From Arthrobacter sp. ov407 (GTDB lineage Bacteria; Actinomycetota; Actinomycetes; Actinomycetales; Micrococcaceae), in contig NZ_FNGD01000011.1 of NCBI RefSeq assembly GCF_900102895.1, forward strand, positions 105,672 through 169,671: DNA of 64,000 bases. The letters run 5' to 3'. The position numbers and the translations under genes are program-made. Below, piece by piece: positions 23,629 to 31,891 of this stretch. Position 1 is the first letter of the stretch; the number at the start of each line of letters is the position of its first letter. The notes under the pieces were generated by a model, which was not told the origin of the DNA, made no database searches, and saw only the letters and a program-made list of their open reading frames with translations.

Positions 23629-25725
23629 CTAGCCTGCCAGCAGGTACACGCTGGTCCCGCCCACGGTCCGGGCGGTGAAATTGTCCTGCACCCACGCGGC
23701 AATCTGTGCGGCATCGTTGGATCCGCTTTCGCCCTGCATCATGCGGCCGGCGATGAAGTAGTGGATCTTGCCGTCGGCCACGTATTGCTGGAACTGTGCC
23801 AGGGTCGGCGCAGGATCCGTGCCGTTGAACCCGCCCACAGCCATCACGGGGAGCCGTGTTGCCAGCTGGTAGCCGGCGGCGTTGTTGGACCCGACGACGG
23901 CGGCAGCCCACGTGTAGGGGCCGGAGTCTGTCTGCAGCGCGGTCACGAGGGCCGCCGACGGCGTGCTCTCCCCCAGCAGGCCGCCCATTCCGCCCGCCCC
24001 GCCCGCACCCGGGCCGCGGCCAGCGCCGCCATTGCCTGTGCCTGGGCCACCGACTGTTGCACCGCCGAGGGACGGCGGCAGCCCGGCCCCGCCCCGGCCG
24101 GACACGGCCGGCCCGGCACTGACAATCGAGCCGCTGTGCGCCGTGGACGCGGTGGACAGCGAGTACGCCAGCGGTCCGGCGAGGGCGGCGACGACGGCGA
24201 GCGTCGCCGTCGTCCGCGCCATGATCCCGGACGCCTTCATCCCCGGTCCCCTGACTCCCGCGACCCCCTTGAGCCCGGACCCCTTGAATCCCAGCGCCGC
24301 GGCGGCCAGCACCAGGGCGGCGGCGGCGAGGGAGCCCAGCAGCGCCATCCAGCGCAGCCACGGCAGGTACGCAGCGGTGCGGACAAGGAGTTCGGCGGCC
24401 ATGGCACCGGCCGCCACGATCGCCACGGCCAGGACGGCGGCCGCCACGGGCTGGTCCCGCCGCTGCCAGAGCAGGACTCCGCCGAGCCCGGCGAGACCGG
24501 CGATCCCGGGAGCCAGCGCCACCATGTAGTAGGGGTGGATGATCCCGGCCATGAAGCTGAACGTCAGGCCGGTGACGGCGACCCAGGAGCCCCAGATGAT
24601 CACTGCGGCCCGTACGGCGTCGGTGCGCGGCGCGCGGCGGCCCAGCCAGAGCAGCCCTGCCCCGAGCAGCAGCACCGAAGGCACCAGCCAGGCGATCTGG
24701 CCGCCGAACTCGCTGTTGAAGAGCCGGAACAGCCCGGGTGTGCCCCAGCCGTTGCTGCCGCCCACACTCCCGGTTTCGTCGCCGTTCAGCCGGCCCAGGC
24801 CGTTGTAGCCGAGGGTCAGCTCCAGGATGGAGTTGTTCTGCGAGCCGCCGATGTATGGGCGGTTCGCCGCGGGAATGAGTTCGACGGCGGCCAGCCACCA
24901 CCCGGCCGCGACGGCCATCGCCGCGCCTGCGGCGAGCAGGTGAAGGATCCGCCTGCCTGCCGTGGCCGGCGCCGCGACCAGGTAGGCCACGGCGAAACCG
25001 GGGACCACCAGCAGGACCTGCAGCTGTTTGGTGAGGAACCCGAAGCCCAGGACCACCCCGGCGAACAGCAGCCAGCGCAGGCGCGCATCCTGGATGGAAC
25101 GCAACACGGCGTAGGCGGCCGCGGTCATCAACAGCACCAGCAGGGCGTCGGGGTTGTTGAACCGGAACATCAGCACGGCCACCGGTGTCAGCGCCATGAC
25201 CGCGCCGGCCAGGAGCCCCGCGCGGTGGGCCAGGCGGGGATCGGCCGTGGCGGGGGCCGCGGCCCGGCGGACGGCCAGATAGAGGAGCCAGACCGTGCCG
25301 ACCCCCATGAGCGCCTGCGGCACGAGGACGCTCCAGGAGCTCAGCCCAAAGATCCGCACCGACAGCCCCATCACCCACAGGGACGCCGGAGGCTTGTCCA
25401 CGGTAATGGCGTTGGCGGCGTCGGAAGAGCCAAAGAACCAGGCCGCCCAATCCTGGGACCCCGCCTGGGCGGCCGCGGAGTAGAAAGCGTTCGCCCAGCC
25501 GGAGGCGCCGAGGTTCCACAGGTACAGCAAGGCCGTGGCCAGCACCAGGGCCGCGAGTTCCAGCCGCCGCCGCAGCGGCCGGGCGTCAGGGACGGCGCGC
25601 GTGCCGCCGGCAGCCGGGGGCTCCAGACGCCGACGAGGTTCCGGGACTTGCGGCTGCGGCGGGGCTGGCGGGCGGGCCGGCGCCGCCGGGGCTGTGTCGG
25701 GGCGGGGGCTCAGGGTGTCCGTCAT
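23629..25725 (-). CDS. GT39/ArnT-like membrane glycosyltransferase, second copy
   Basis: A 698-residue polytopic protein. After a proline-rich cytoplasmic N-terminus (about 50 residues) come roughly a dozen membrane helices. The first periplasmic loop has the ITVDKPPASLW motif with the catalytic-type Asp, and VLMFRFNNPDALL follows. Enzymes of this family move a sugar from a polyprenyl phosphate to a lipid or protein outside the membrane. The last 180 residues are a Gly-rich linker (GGAGRGPGAGGAGGMGG) followed by a soluble domain (IHYFIAGRMMQGESG). It starts 6 bases after the stop of a close paralogue, last gene of the operon. Confidence 0.9.
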   Translation of the reverse strand: MTDTLSPRPDTAPAAPARPPAPPQPQVPEPRRRLEPPAAGGTRAVPDARPLRRRLELAALVLATALLYLWNLGASGWANAFYSAAAQAGSQDWAAWFFGSSDAANAITVDKPPASLWVMGLSVRIFGLSSWSVLVPQALMGVGTVWLLYLAVRRAAAPATADPRLAHRAGLLAGAVMALTPVAVLMFRFNNPDALLVLLMTAAAYAVLRSIQDARLRWLLFAGVVLGFGFLTKQLQVLLVVPGFAVAYLVAAPATAGRRILHLLAAGAAMAVAAGWWLAAVELIPAANRPYIGGSQNNSILELTLGYNGLGRLNGDETGSVGGSNGWGTPGLFRLFNSEFGGQIAWLVPSVLLLGAGLLWLGRRAPRTDAVRAAVIIWGSWVAVTGLTFSFMAGIIHPYYMVALAPGIAGLAGLGGVLLWQRRDQPVAAAVLAVAIVAAGAMAAELLVRTAAYLPWLRWMALLGSLAAAALVLAAAALGFKGSGLKGVAGVRGPGMKASGIMARTTATLAVVAALAGPLAYSLSTASTAHSGSIVSAGPAVSGRGGAGLPPSLGGATVGGPGTGNGGAGRGPGAGGAGGMGGLLGESTPSAALVTALQTDSGPYTWAAAVVGSNNAAGYQLATRLPVMAVGGFNGTDPAPTLAQFQQYVADGKIHYFIAGRMMQGESGSNDAAQIAAWVQDNFTARTVGGTSVYLLAG

Positions 25726-25731
25726 GGCGGC

Positions 25732-27801
25732 CTATGCTCCCAACTTGTAGACGGTGGCGTTGCCCACGGTCTGGGCCTGGAAGTTGGCCGCGACCCAGGT
25801 GGCGACCTCGGAGTTGCCCCCGCGGCCCCCGCCCATGCCGCCCATTCCGCCGGAGATGAAGTAGCCGATCTCGCCGCGGTCCACCATCGCCTGGAACTGT
25901 GCGAGCGTCGGGTAGGGGTCGCCGCCGTTCCAGCCGCCGAGTGCGATCACGCTGGTGCCGGTGGCGAGTTCCAGGCTCGCGGCCTGGGTGGCCCCGGAGA
26001 CAATCGCGGACCACTTGGCGCCGGAGGACTTCAGCAGCGCGGTCAGCTCCGCCGAGGAGGTTTCCCCGCCGGGGCCCCCATCGGCCGCGCCGCCGGTTCT
26101 GCCGTCAGCACCGCGACTGCCGGCCCGGCCTGCTGCCCCGAAACCGCCGCCCATCGCGGACGCGGTGGGACCGGACGTGGGGATCGAACCCGAATGCGGC
26201 TGGGCCACGGTCGCCAGCGTCCAGGCGGTGCTCCCCAGGCCGCCGGCGAGCAGCGCGAGGATCACGACGCCCGCCGTGGCGGCCTTGCGGAACCGCGCCG
26301 GCAACGCTGCCATGCTGTCCGCCCGCAGGAGCAATGCGGCGGCGGCGAGCACACCCAGGACCACTGTGATCACCCGGAGCCCGGGAAGCCAGGCCGGATC
26401 GCGGCCCAGGAGCACGGCGGACCAGGCCGAGGTGGCCAGAACTGTAACGGCTAGAACAACCCGCGCCGGCCAGTAGGCCCGGCCCCGCCACAGTTCCACG
26501 GAGCCGATGCCCGCCAGGGCCGCGATCGCGGGGGCCAGGGCCACGGCATAGTACGGATGCACGGTGCCGCTCATAAAGCTGAATATTCCGGCCGTGATGA
26601 TGAGCCAGCCGCCCCACAGCAGGAGCGCCGCACGGGTTTTTGAGGCCCGGAACTCGCGCCGGGTGAACCACAGCCCGGCGGCCAGCAGGATCAGGGCCGC
26701 CGGCAGCAGCCAGGACACCTCGCCGCCGAAACTGGTCCCGAACATCCGTGTGATCCCGGCCGTGCCGCCGAAGCGTACGTTTCCGTTGCCGCCCGGGCCG
26801 CCGGCGTTCCCGCCCAAGTTGCCTCCGACGGATATGCCCCCACCGCCCGGCATGCCCCCGCCGGACCCGGTGATCCGGCCCAGGCCGTTGTAGCCGAACG
26901 TGAGTTCCAGGAAGCTGTTGGTCTCCGAGCCTGCCATGTACGGACGGACCGAGATGGGGGTCAGTTGGAACAGCACAAGGTAGCTTCCGGCCACTGCCGC
27001 AATCCCGGCGGCGGCGGCCAGCAGGTGCAGGAGCCGGCGGCCAAGCGTGGTCGGCGCCGCCCACAGGTAGGCCAGGGCCAACCCGGGAACGATCAGGAAG
27101 CCCTGCAGCATCTTGGTCAGGAAGGCCAGACCGATCACCGCGCCGGCCGCGGCGAGCCACTTCCAGCCGGCCTTCTCGATGGCGCGCGTGGTGAGGTAGG
27201 CGGCCAGCACCAGGCACAGGGTGAGCATCGCGTCCGGGTTGTTGAACCGAAACATTAGGGCGGCCACCGGCGTCAGCGCCAGGGCGCCGCCGGCGAGCAG
27301 GCCCGCAGCCGGTCCGGACACCCGCTTGACTGTCAGGTAGAGGAGCCCGACGGCGGCCATTCCCATGAGCGCCTGGGGAATGAGCACGCTCAGTGCCGAG
27401 AAGCCGAAGATCCGTCCCGCGAGGGCGGGAATCCAGAGGGCTGCCGGCGGTTTGTCCACCGTGATGGCATTGCCGGCGTCGAGGGAACCGAAGAGTAGCG
27501 CGGTCCAGTCCTTGGTCCCGGCCTGGATCGCCGCGGCGTAGAAGGAGTTGGCGTAGCCGGTGGCCTCCAGGTTCCACAGGTATAACGCGGCGGTGACCAC
27601 CAGCAGCAGCGCCGCGGAGGGCCGCACCCAGCGGGGCTGCGGTCCGAACAGCAGCCGGTCCCGGCGGCCCTGGGTCACGGGAGGATGCGTTGCGGGCGGG
27701 TGGGGCGCCGTCGCGGCGTCCCCAGGTACCGGGCCGGCCGGCGGGCTGCCGGCGGGTGAAGCGGACTGGGCTTCGGCGGCGGGGCTGATGGTTGCCGTCA
27801 T
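25732..27801 (-). CDS. GT39/ArnT-like membrane glycosyltransferase, first copy
   Basis: A 689-residue paralogue of the next gene, with the same parts: a polar N-terminus, ITVDKPPAALWIP in the first outer loop, ALMFRFNNPDAML, about twelve helices, and a Gly-rich outer loop (GGGMPGGGGISVGGN). The soluble C-terminal domain contains VIALGGWNGGDPYPTLAQFQ. Its ATG overlaps the stop of the GT2-GtrA gene by 4 bases (ATGA). The upstream GT2 probably makes the polyprenyl-phosphate sugar that both GT39 enzymes use, so the operon would decorate an extracellular polymer or protein. Confidence 0.9.
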   Translation of the reverse strand: MTATISPAAEAQSASPAGSPPAGPVPGDAATAPHPPATHPPVTQGRRDRLLFGPQPRWVRPSAALLLVVTAALYLWNLEATGYANSFYAAAIQAGTKDWTALLFGSLDAGNAITVDKPPAALWIPALAGRIFGFSALSVLIPQALMGMAAVGLLYLTVKRVSGPAAGLLAGGALALTPVAALMFRFNNPDAMLTLCLVLAAYLTTRAIEKAGWKWLAAAGAVIGLAFLTKMLQGFLIVPGLALAYLWAAPTTLGRRLLHLLAAAAGIAAVAGSYLVLFQLTPISVRPYMAGSETNSFLELTFGYNGLGRITGSGGGMPGGGGISVGGNLGGNAGGPGGNGNVRFGGTAGITRMFGTSFGGEVSWLLPAALILLAAGLWFTRREFRASKTRAALLLWGGWLIITAGIFSFMSGTVHPYYAVALAPAIAALAGIGSVELWRGRAYWPARVVLAVTVLATSAWSAVLLGRDPAWLPGLRVITVVLGVLAAAALLLRADSMAALPARFRKAATAGVVILALLAGGLGSTAWTLATVAQPHSGSIPTSGPTASAMGGGFGAAGRAGSRGADGRTGGAADGGPGGETSSAELTALLKSSGAKWSAIVSGATQAASLELATGTSVIALGGWNGGDPYPTLAQFQAMVDRGEIGYFISGGMGGMGGGRGGNSEVATWVAANFQAQTVGNATVYKLGA

Positions 27802-29249
27802 TTACTTGGCCTCTTCTGTGCGGGGAAGGGAGCGTCGGGGGCGCCGGGCGCCGGAACAGGGTCGCTGGGCCTGTGGCGGAAGACCACCAGCCGGAAGAGC
27901 AGGAATTTCACGGCCGTGGCGGCCAGGTTGGCGGCGGTGACCGTGAGCAGTTCAAGCCAGCGGTCCGGTGCCGTTCCCGACGCGGCGTGAACCAGGGCGA
28001 GGGCGCCCGAGGTCAGGGCCAGCCCGATACCGAAGACCAGCAGTCCCTCGAAGTGGTGGCGTGCCGCCTGGCTGCTGCCTTGGATGCCGAACGTGAAGCG
28101 TCGGTTGGCCGCCGTGTTGGCCACTGCGGTGGTAAGCAACGCGAGGAAATTTGCCAGCTGCGGGTCCATGATCCCGCGGCAGAGCAGGAAAATCGCCAGG
28201 TATGCCAGGGTGGAGGCCACCCCGATGCTGCCGAAGCGGACGAGTTGCCCGAAGAGGCTTCCGCCGGGGCTTTGTTCCTGGGCCCGTGAGGCGGCCGGCA
28301 GCGGTCCGCGGGCCAGGGCGGCGCGCAGGTCGGGAACCGGGATCCGGCCCGAGACCAGGTCCCGGCTCAACCGGGCCATGCCGCGCAAGTCCGCGAGGGC
28401 AGTCTGGACGATGTCCACGCTGGAATCCGGGTCGTCGGTCCAGTCCACCGGCACTTCGTGGACGCGCAGGCCGCACTTTTCTGCCAGCACCAGCAGCTCG
28501 GTGTCGAAGAACCAGGCGTCGTCCAGCGTATGGGGGAGCAGTTGCCGGGCCACGTCCGCCCGGATCGCCTTGAAACCGCACTGGGCGTCACTGAAGTGGG
28601 CGCCCATAAGGGACTGCAGCAGGAAGTTGTAGCCGCGCGAGATGAATTCCCGCTTGGGTCCGCGGACCACACGCGAGTTGCGGGTCAGCCGCGTCCCGAT
28701 CGCCAGGTCGGAGTGCCCCGAAATGAGCGGGGCAAGGAGGGGTCCCAAGGCCGACAGATCAGTGGAAAGATCGACGTCCATGTACGCCAGGACCGGCGAC
28801 GGCGAAGCCAGCCACACGCTGCGAAGCGCGTTTCCGCGGCCCTTGTCGGCCATATGGACCACCCTCACTTCGCGCAGTTCGCGGGCCACGCGTTCCGCCG
28901 CCTTGAGCGTTCCGTCGGTGCTGGCGTTGTCCGCCACGGTGATCCGGAAGGAGTGCGGGAAGGCGCCGAGAAGATAGGCATGGAGCCGGCGCAGGCACGC
29001 TTCGAGGTCCCGTTCCTCGTTGAAGACCGGGATGGTGACGTCCAGCAGGGGTGTGCTGGCATGCGTGTCGATTGCTGAGCGCCGGCCGCCGGGGCCGGCC
29101 ATCGGCCCGGCGAACGGGCCCGGGTCGGCTGCGCCGGCCAGGGCAAACCCGGACGGTGCAAGTTCGGACGGGTCCGGGGGTGCTGCCGGGCCGGCCGGCG
29201 TCGCCGCGGAGCGGGGCAGGGTTCCTGTGGCCTGGTCTGTGAATGTCAT
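27798..29249 (-). CDS. GT2 (dolichyl-phosphate-mannose-synthase-like)/GtrA fusion protein
   Basis: A 483-residue two-domain protein. Residues about 65-315 form a GT2 domain: VTIPVFNEERDLEACLRRLH, VADNASTDGTLKAAER and the metal-binding AYMDVDLSTD. Residues about 340-470 form a GtrA domain with four membrane helices (LVRFGSIGVASTLAYLAIFL, LLTTAVANTAANRRFTFG). Such fusions charge a polyprenyl phosphate with a sugar and help flip it across the membrane for GT39-type transferases, which follow directly. It is the first gene of the operon. Confidence 0.9.
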   Translation of the reverse strand: MTFTDQATGTLPRSAATPAGPAAPPDPSELAPSGFALAGAADPGPFAGPMAGPGGRRSAIDTHASTPLLDVTIPVFNEERDLEACLRRLHAYLLGAFPHSFRITVADNASTDGTLKAAERVARELREVRVVHMADKGRGNALRSVWLASPSPVLAYMDVDLSTDLSALGPLLAPLISGHSDLAIGTRLTRNSRVVRGPKREFISRGYNFLLQSLMGAHFSDAQCGFKAIRADVARQLLPHTLDDAWFFDTELLVLAEKCGLRVHEVPVDWTDDPDSSVDIVQTALADLRGMARLSRDLVSGRIPVPDLRAALARGPLPAASRAQEQSPGGSLFGQLVRFGSIGVASTLAYLAIFLLCRGIMDPQLANFLALLTTAVANTAANRRFTFGIQGSSQAARHHFEGLLVFGIGLALTSGALALVHAASGTAPDRWLELLTVTAANLAATAVKFLLFRLVVFRHRPSDPVPAPGAPDAPFPAQKRPSK

Positions 29250-29457
29250 GTCTCAACTTTCCCGGCGGCCCATATGAGGGCTTTAGGGTCAAGCTGTGCG
29301 GGGGCTGTGGAAGTCCGGCCAGTCCGGCTGGGCGACCCTGGATACGCACAGAAGGTGTGACTGTTGGCCCGGAATGGCGGTTAAATCGCAGCTGGAAATG
29401 GCGGTTTTGCCGTTCCGTTTTAGGGAACGATCTGCGGGAATCTGCGAGACTTGCTCA

Positions 29458-29760
29458 ATGATTACCGAACACGCGCTGCTTCCCGTCATTTCCGGCCAGG
29501 AAGAAGATTTTGAGGCAGCGTTCGATCGCGCTCGGTTGGTTATTGCGTCGATGCCTGGCTTTGTCTCGTTGTCGCTCTCGCGTTCGATCGAAACTCCCAG
29601 CACGTACTTGCTCCTCGTGCAGTGGGAGAGTTTGGAGGACCACACCGTTGGTTTCAGGGGTTCCCCGCAGTACCAGCAGTGGCGGGAGCTACTGCACAGG
29701 TTCTACGAGCCGTTTCCCCTGGTCGAACACTACAAGCTCGTGAGCTCGGCTCCTCGGTAG
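29458..29760 (+). CDS. Antibiotic biosynthesis monooxygenase (ABM) family protein
   Basis: A 100-residue ABM-fold protein with the ferredoxin-like order of strands: ITEHALLPVISGQEEDFEAA, then MPGFVSLSLSRSIETPSTYL, then LLVQWESLEDHTVGF with the family's W-x-S/D signature, and a terminal helix/strand. Members oxidise aromatic polyketides or act as small heme- or quinol-related enzymes; many are housekeeping proteins of unknown substrate. It lies inside the IS21-like element and diverges from the GT2 operon. The start ATG 29458 lacks a strong ribosome binding site. Confidence 0.85.
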   Translation: MITEHALLPVISGQEEDFEAAFDRARLVIASMPGFVSLSLSRSIETPSTYLLLVQWESLEDHTVGFRGSPQYQQWRELLHRFYEPFPLVEHYKLVSSAPR

Positions 29761-29868
29761 AGAGCCCGTAGGCTGGCCGGCGGCCGTCGTCCCGGAAGGG
29801 GAACCATTTACGGAGCAGCCAGACGCCAAGTCAGGGGCAAGTCTTGCCGGCTCGCAAGAGCGATGTGC

Positions 29869-30402
29869 TCACCATCCGGCCGTGACCGGGCCACCCTTGA
29901 ACGGACCAACGATTTGCGGGGTGATCCAACCGCCGTAGAAGTCACCATCTTGGAAGGTCACCTGCTCGCCGTTGACCTCGCAGGAGTCCATGTGCCTCGG
30001 GTAGAGGGCCACCCGGGTACTGAGCGACTCGAAACCCCAACCCCCGGCGGGTTTCGGGTAGGTCCACCCGCCGCGGGTAACGACGACTCCGCCTGCAACG
30101 ACGTCAAAGTAGTGCGCTTCTCCCTTGAACTCGCAGAAGCTGGTGCCCTCAACCGGGACGAGTACACCGGCAGGGAATGAGTCCAATGGCAAGTAGTAGA
30201 CAGGCGGATGACTCGTCTCCAGGACGCGCACTGCATCGGTGGTGTCGGCAATCACCTGCCCGCCAAGCCGCACAATAACCCGTTCCGATCGCGGCTCGAC
30301 CCTTGGCGGCCGCGGATAGTCCCACACCGATTCTTGACCGGCCTTGGGTTTGATGGGCTGGGGGCGCCGGAAGAAGCCGGAAAAACCTTGAGCAGGAGTC
30401 AT
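29869..30402 (-). CDS. DUF427 domain-containing protein
   Basis: A 177-residue soluble protein from ATG 30402. An N-terminal strand pair (ERVIVRLGGQVIADTTDAVRV) leads to the DUF427 core HPPVYYLPLDSFPAGVLVPV and TSFCEFKGEAHYFDVV, with ALYPRHMDSCEVNGEQV near the end. DUF427 proteins are beta-tent-fold proteins that are widespread in actinobacteria without a known reaction. It converges with the ABM gene inside the transposon-like unit; the region upstream of its start holds the right-hand element end. Confidence 0.85.
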   Translation of the reverse strand: MTPAQGFSGFFRRPQPIKPKAGQESVWDYPRPPRVEPRSERVIVRLGGQVIADTTDAVRVLETSHPPVYYLPLDSFPAGVLVPVEGTSFCEFKGEAHYFDVVAGGVVVTRGGWTYPKPAGGWGFESLSTRVALYPRHMDSCEVNGEQVTFQDGDFYGGWITPQIVGPFKGGPVTAGW

Positions 30403-30690
30403 GTCCCCATGCTGCCATCTTCCGCTGGATGCCACCGTGAACGCCGGGCGAGGTCTCGGTCGGCACAGAACGGGTGTAAAGGTACGAAGCCGACCGCAGC
30501 ATCTCATAACCCTAGGGATACGAGGCGTCTCGTCGACCCGGCGACCGCTGCGGCGACACCAAGCGATCACAGAACGCCGCCAAACAGCGATCAAATCCAC
30601 AGGCCAACGGTTCGAAAACCGCCAAACGGAGCTGTGAAAAACCGCCATTCCCGATTAAAAACCGCCATTCCCGATTAACAGTCACGCGCA

Positions 30691-30725
30691 GAAGACCCCG
30701 GATCCATGGGGATCCGGGGCCTTCT
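30691..30725 (-). terminator. Terminator hairpin of the transglycosylase-like gene
   Basis: GAAG-A-CCCCGGATCC and GGATCCGGGG-C-CTTC pair around an ATGG loop, with one A/C mismatch. The hairpin starts 24 bases after the stop codon of the left-reading gene at 30749 and is adjacent to the right end of the IS21-like element. Confidence 0.75.
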
Positions 30726-30748
30726 GTGTGGGGCCGACTAGTGCCGGT

Positions 30749-31561
30749 TTAGTACCAGTTGTGTGCGATATGGAAGTTCAGGGCGCCGCAGGGGGAGCCG
30801 TAGCGTTCCTTGACGTAGTTCAGACCCCAGTTGATCTGGGTCCGGTAGTTGGTCCTGTAATCGGCGCCGGCGCTCGCCATCTTCGAGGCGGGCAGGGACT
30901 GGACCACGCCGTAGGCGCCGCTGCTGGCGTTGGTGGCAGTCGTCTTCCAGTCCGATTCCTTGGTCCAGAGCTTGTGCAAGCACTGCATCTGGCCGGGTGC
31001 CCAGCCATAGCTGCCCAGCTGGGCCGCGGCGTAGGCCTGGGCGCCGGCGGGGTCGTCAATTGCGACCGGCGCGGCTGCGGGAGCAGGGGCCTTTGCCGGC
31101 GCGTGGGCAGCAACGGCTGCGCGAGCAGGGGCCTTTGCCGGCGCGGGAGCGGCTGCGGGAGCCTTTGCCGGTGCGGGAGCGTGAGCCGGCGCGGCCGGTG
31201 CTTTGGCGGCCTTAACCTCCGAGGCCTGGGCTACCACGCTGTTGTTCGCCGGAGCAGTGGCCGCTGCGACCAGGACTCGGTCGAAGTTGAGCTTGGCCAG
31301 CGGGTCGGCGCTGGTGGCGGTCTGGCTCGCAAGGTTGGCCGTGTGGGCGCCCGGCTCTGCTGCCTGGCTGGCGGCGCCGCCCCCCACCAGCAAGGCGCAG
31401 GCGGTGGTGATGACGGCGGCGCGGCGGCCGGTGATGCCGAGGCCGGTGGCCAGCCTGGACAAGGCGGATGCCTGCGTGGCTGGTTCGGCGCGGTGGCGCG
31501 ACTTGGTGGAGCGGGAATGCGAATCGCCGTCAGGGCGCGTTTGTACCTGGAAATCAGTCAT
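30749..31561 (-). CDS. Secreted lytic-transglycosylase-like cell-wall protein
   Basis: A 270-residue exported protein. Residues 1-45 are polar and basic, followed by a hydrophobic signal segment (AAVITTACALLVGGGAASQAA). Residues 117-165 are an Ala-Pro-Lys repeat likely to span the wall. The C-terminal domain (about 175-270) has the transglycosylase-type LHKLWTKESDWKTTATNASS with catalytic-type E202, then GAYGVVQSLP and INWGLNYVKERYG, with C194 and C258 available for a disulfide. It should cleave or remodel peptidoglycan. The gene lies behind a ydaO-type riboswitch, as is usual for actinobacterial wall hydrolases and Rpf proteins. Confidence 0.88.
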   Translation of the reverse strand: MTDFQVQTRPDGDSHSRSTKSRHRAEPATQASALSRLATGLGITGRRAAVITTACALLVGGGAASQAAEPGAHTANLASQTATSADPLAKLNFDRVLVAAATAPANNSVVAQASEVKAAKAPAAPAHAPAPAKAPAAAPAPAKAPARAAVAAHAPAKAPAPAAAPVAIDDPAGAQAYAAAQLGSYGWAPGQMQCLHKLWTKESDWKTTATNASSGAYGVVQSLPASKMASAGADYRTNYRTQINWGLNYVKERYGSPCGALNFHIAHNWY

Positions 31562-31572
31562 GGTGGCCTCTC

Positions 31573-31745
31573 AACGCCGGCGGAGTTAGCTGTCGGGTTC
31601 GGATGAGGTCATCCGGCCGCACGGAAAATCACGTGTCGGCTTCACCCCGAGGGCGCATGAATGCAGAATGCCCGGGAACACTGGGTCCCCCGCCTCTGCC
31701 TGGTCCAGCGGAATCCGGGAAGCGGCAGAGTTTGGCGTCCGTCCG
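31573..31745 (-). promoter_or_regulatory. ydaO/yuaA (cyclic di-AMP) riboswitch
   Basis: The leader of the transglycosylase-like gene contains, in order on the left-reading strand, GGACGCCAAACTCTGCCGC (about 31745-31727), GGGGGACCCAGTGTTCC (near 31690), CTCGGGGTGAAGCC (near 31650) and CCGACAGCTAACTCCG (31598-31583). These are the conserved landmarks of the c-di-AMP-binding ydaO class in actinobacteria. The aptamer ends about 20 bases before the start codon. In this family high c-di-AMP generally lowers expression of downstream wall-hydrolase genes. Confidence 0.9.
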
Positions 31746-31891
31746 GATATGCGGCACCGATGGCGGCGCACTCCTACGACGCTACAGGACGCAGGCGCTG
31801 AAGTCACATTTTGGTAACAGGAGTCACAGCGTCGGGGTGTCGGCTTGTGCTGGGTTCCCCGGACGGCCGTGCCGGGGAATACTGAGGCCGG

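Larger units (their letters stand above)
29362..30680. mobile_element. IS21-like element without transposase, carrying two passenger genes
   Basis: The left end begins TGTTGGCCCGGAATGGCGGTT and the right end, read inward on the other strand, begins TGTTAATCGGGAATGGCGGTT. Both have TGT tips and several internal copies of GGAATGGCGGTTTT: two on the left (29371 and 29394) and three on the right (two tandem copies of a 20-21 base unit at about 30632-30677, plus a weaker one at 30615). Multiple repeats behind TGT/ACA tips are typical of the IS21 family. No istA or istB gene is inside; instead an ABM monooxygenase and a DUF427 gene fill the 1.3 kb. No clear target duplication is visible. Confidence 0.55.

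Noticed and set aside
23761..26454. Very long right-reading open frame opposite the GT39 genes
   Set aside because: It is the antisense shadow of two clear GT39 membrane proteins in high-GC sequence, with a Gly/Arg/Gln-rich non-natural composition.
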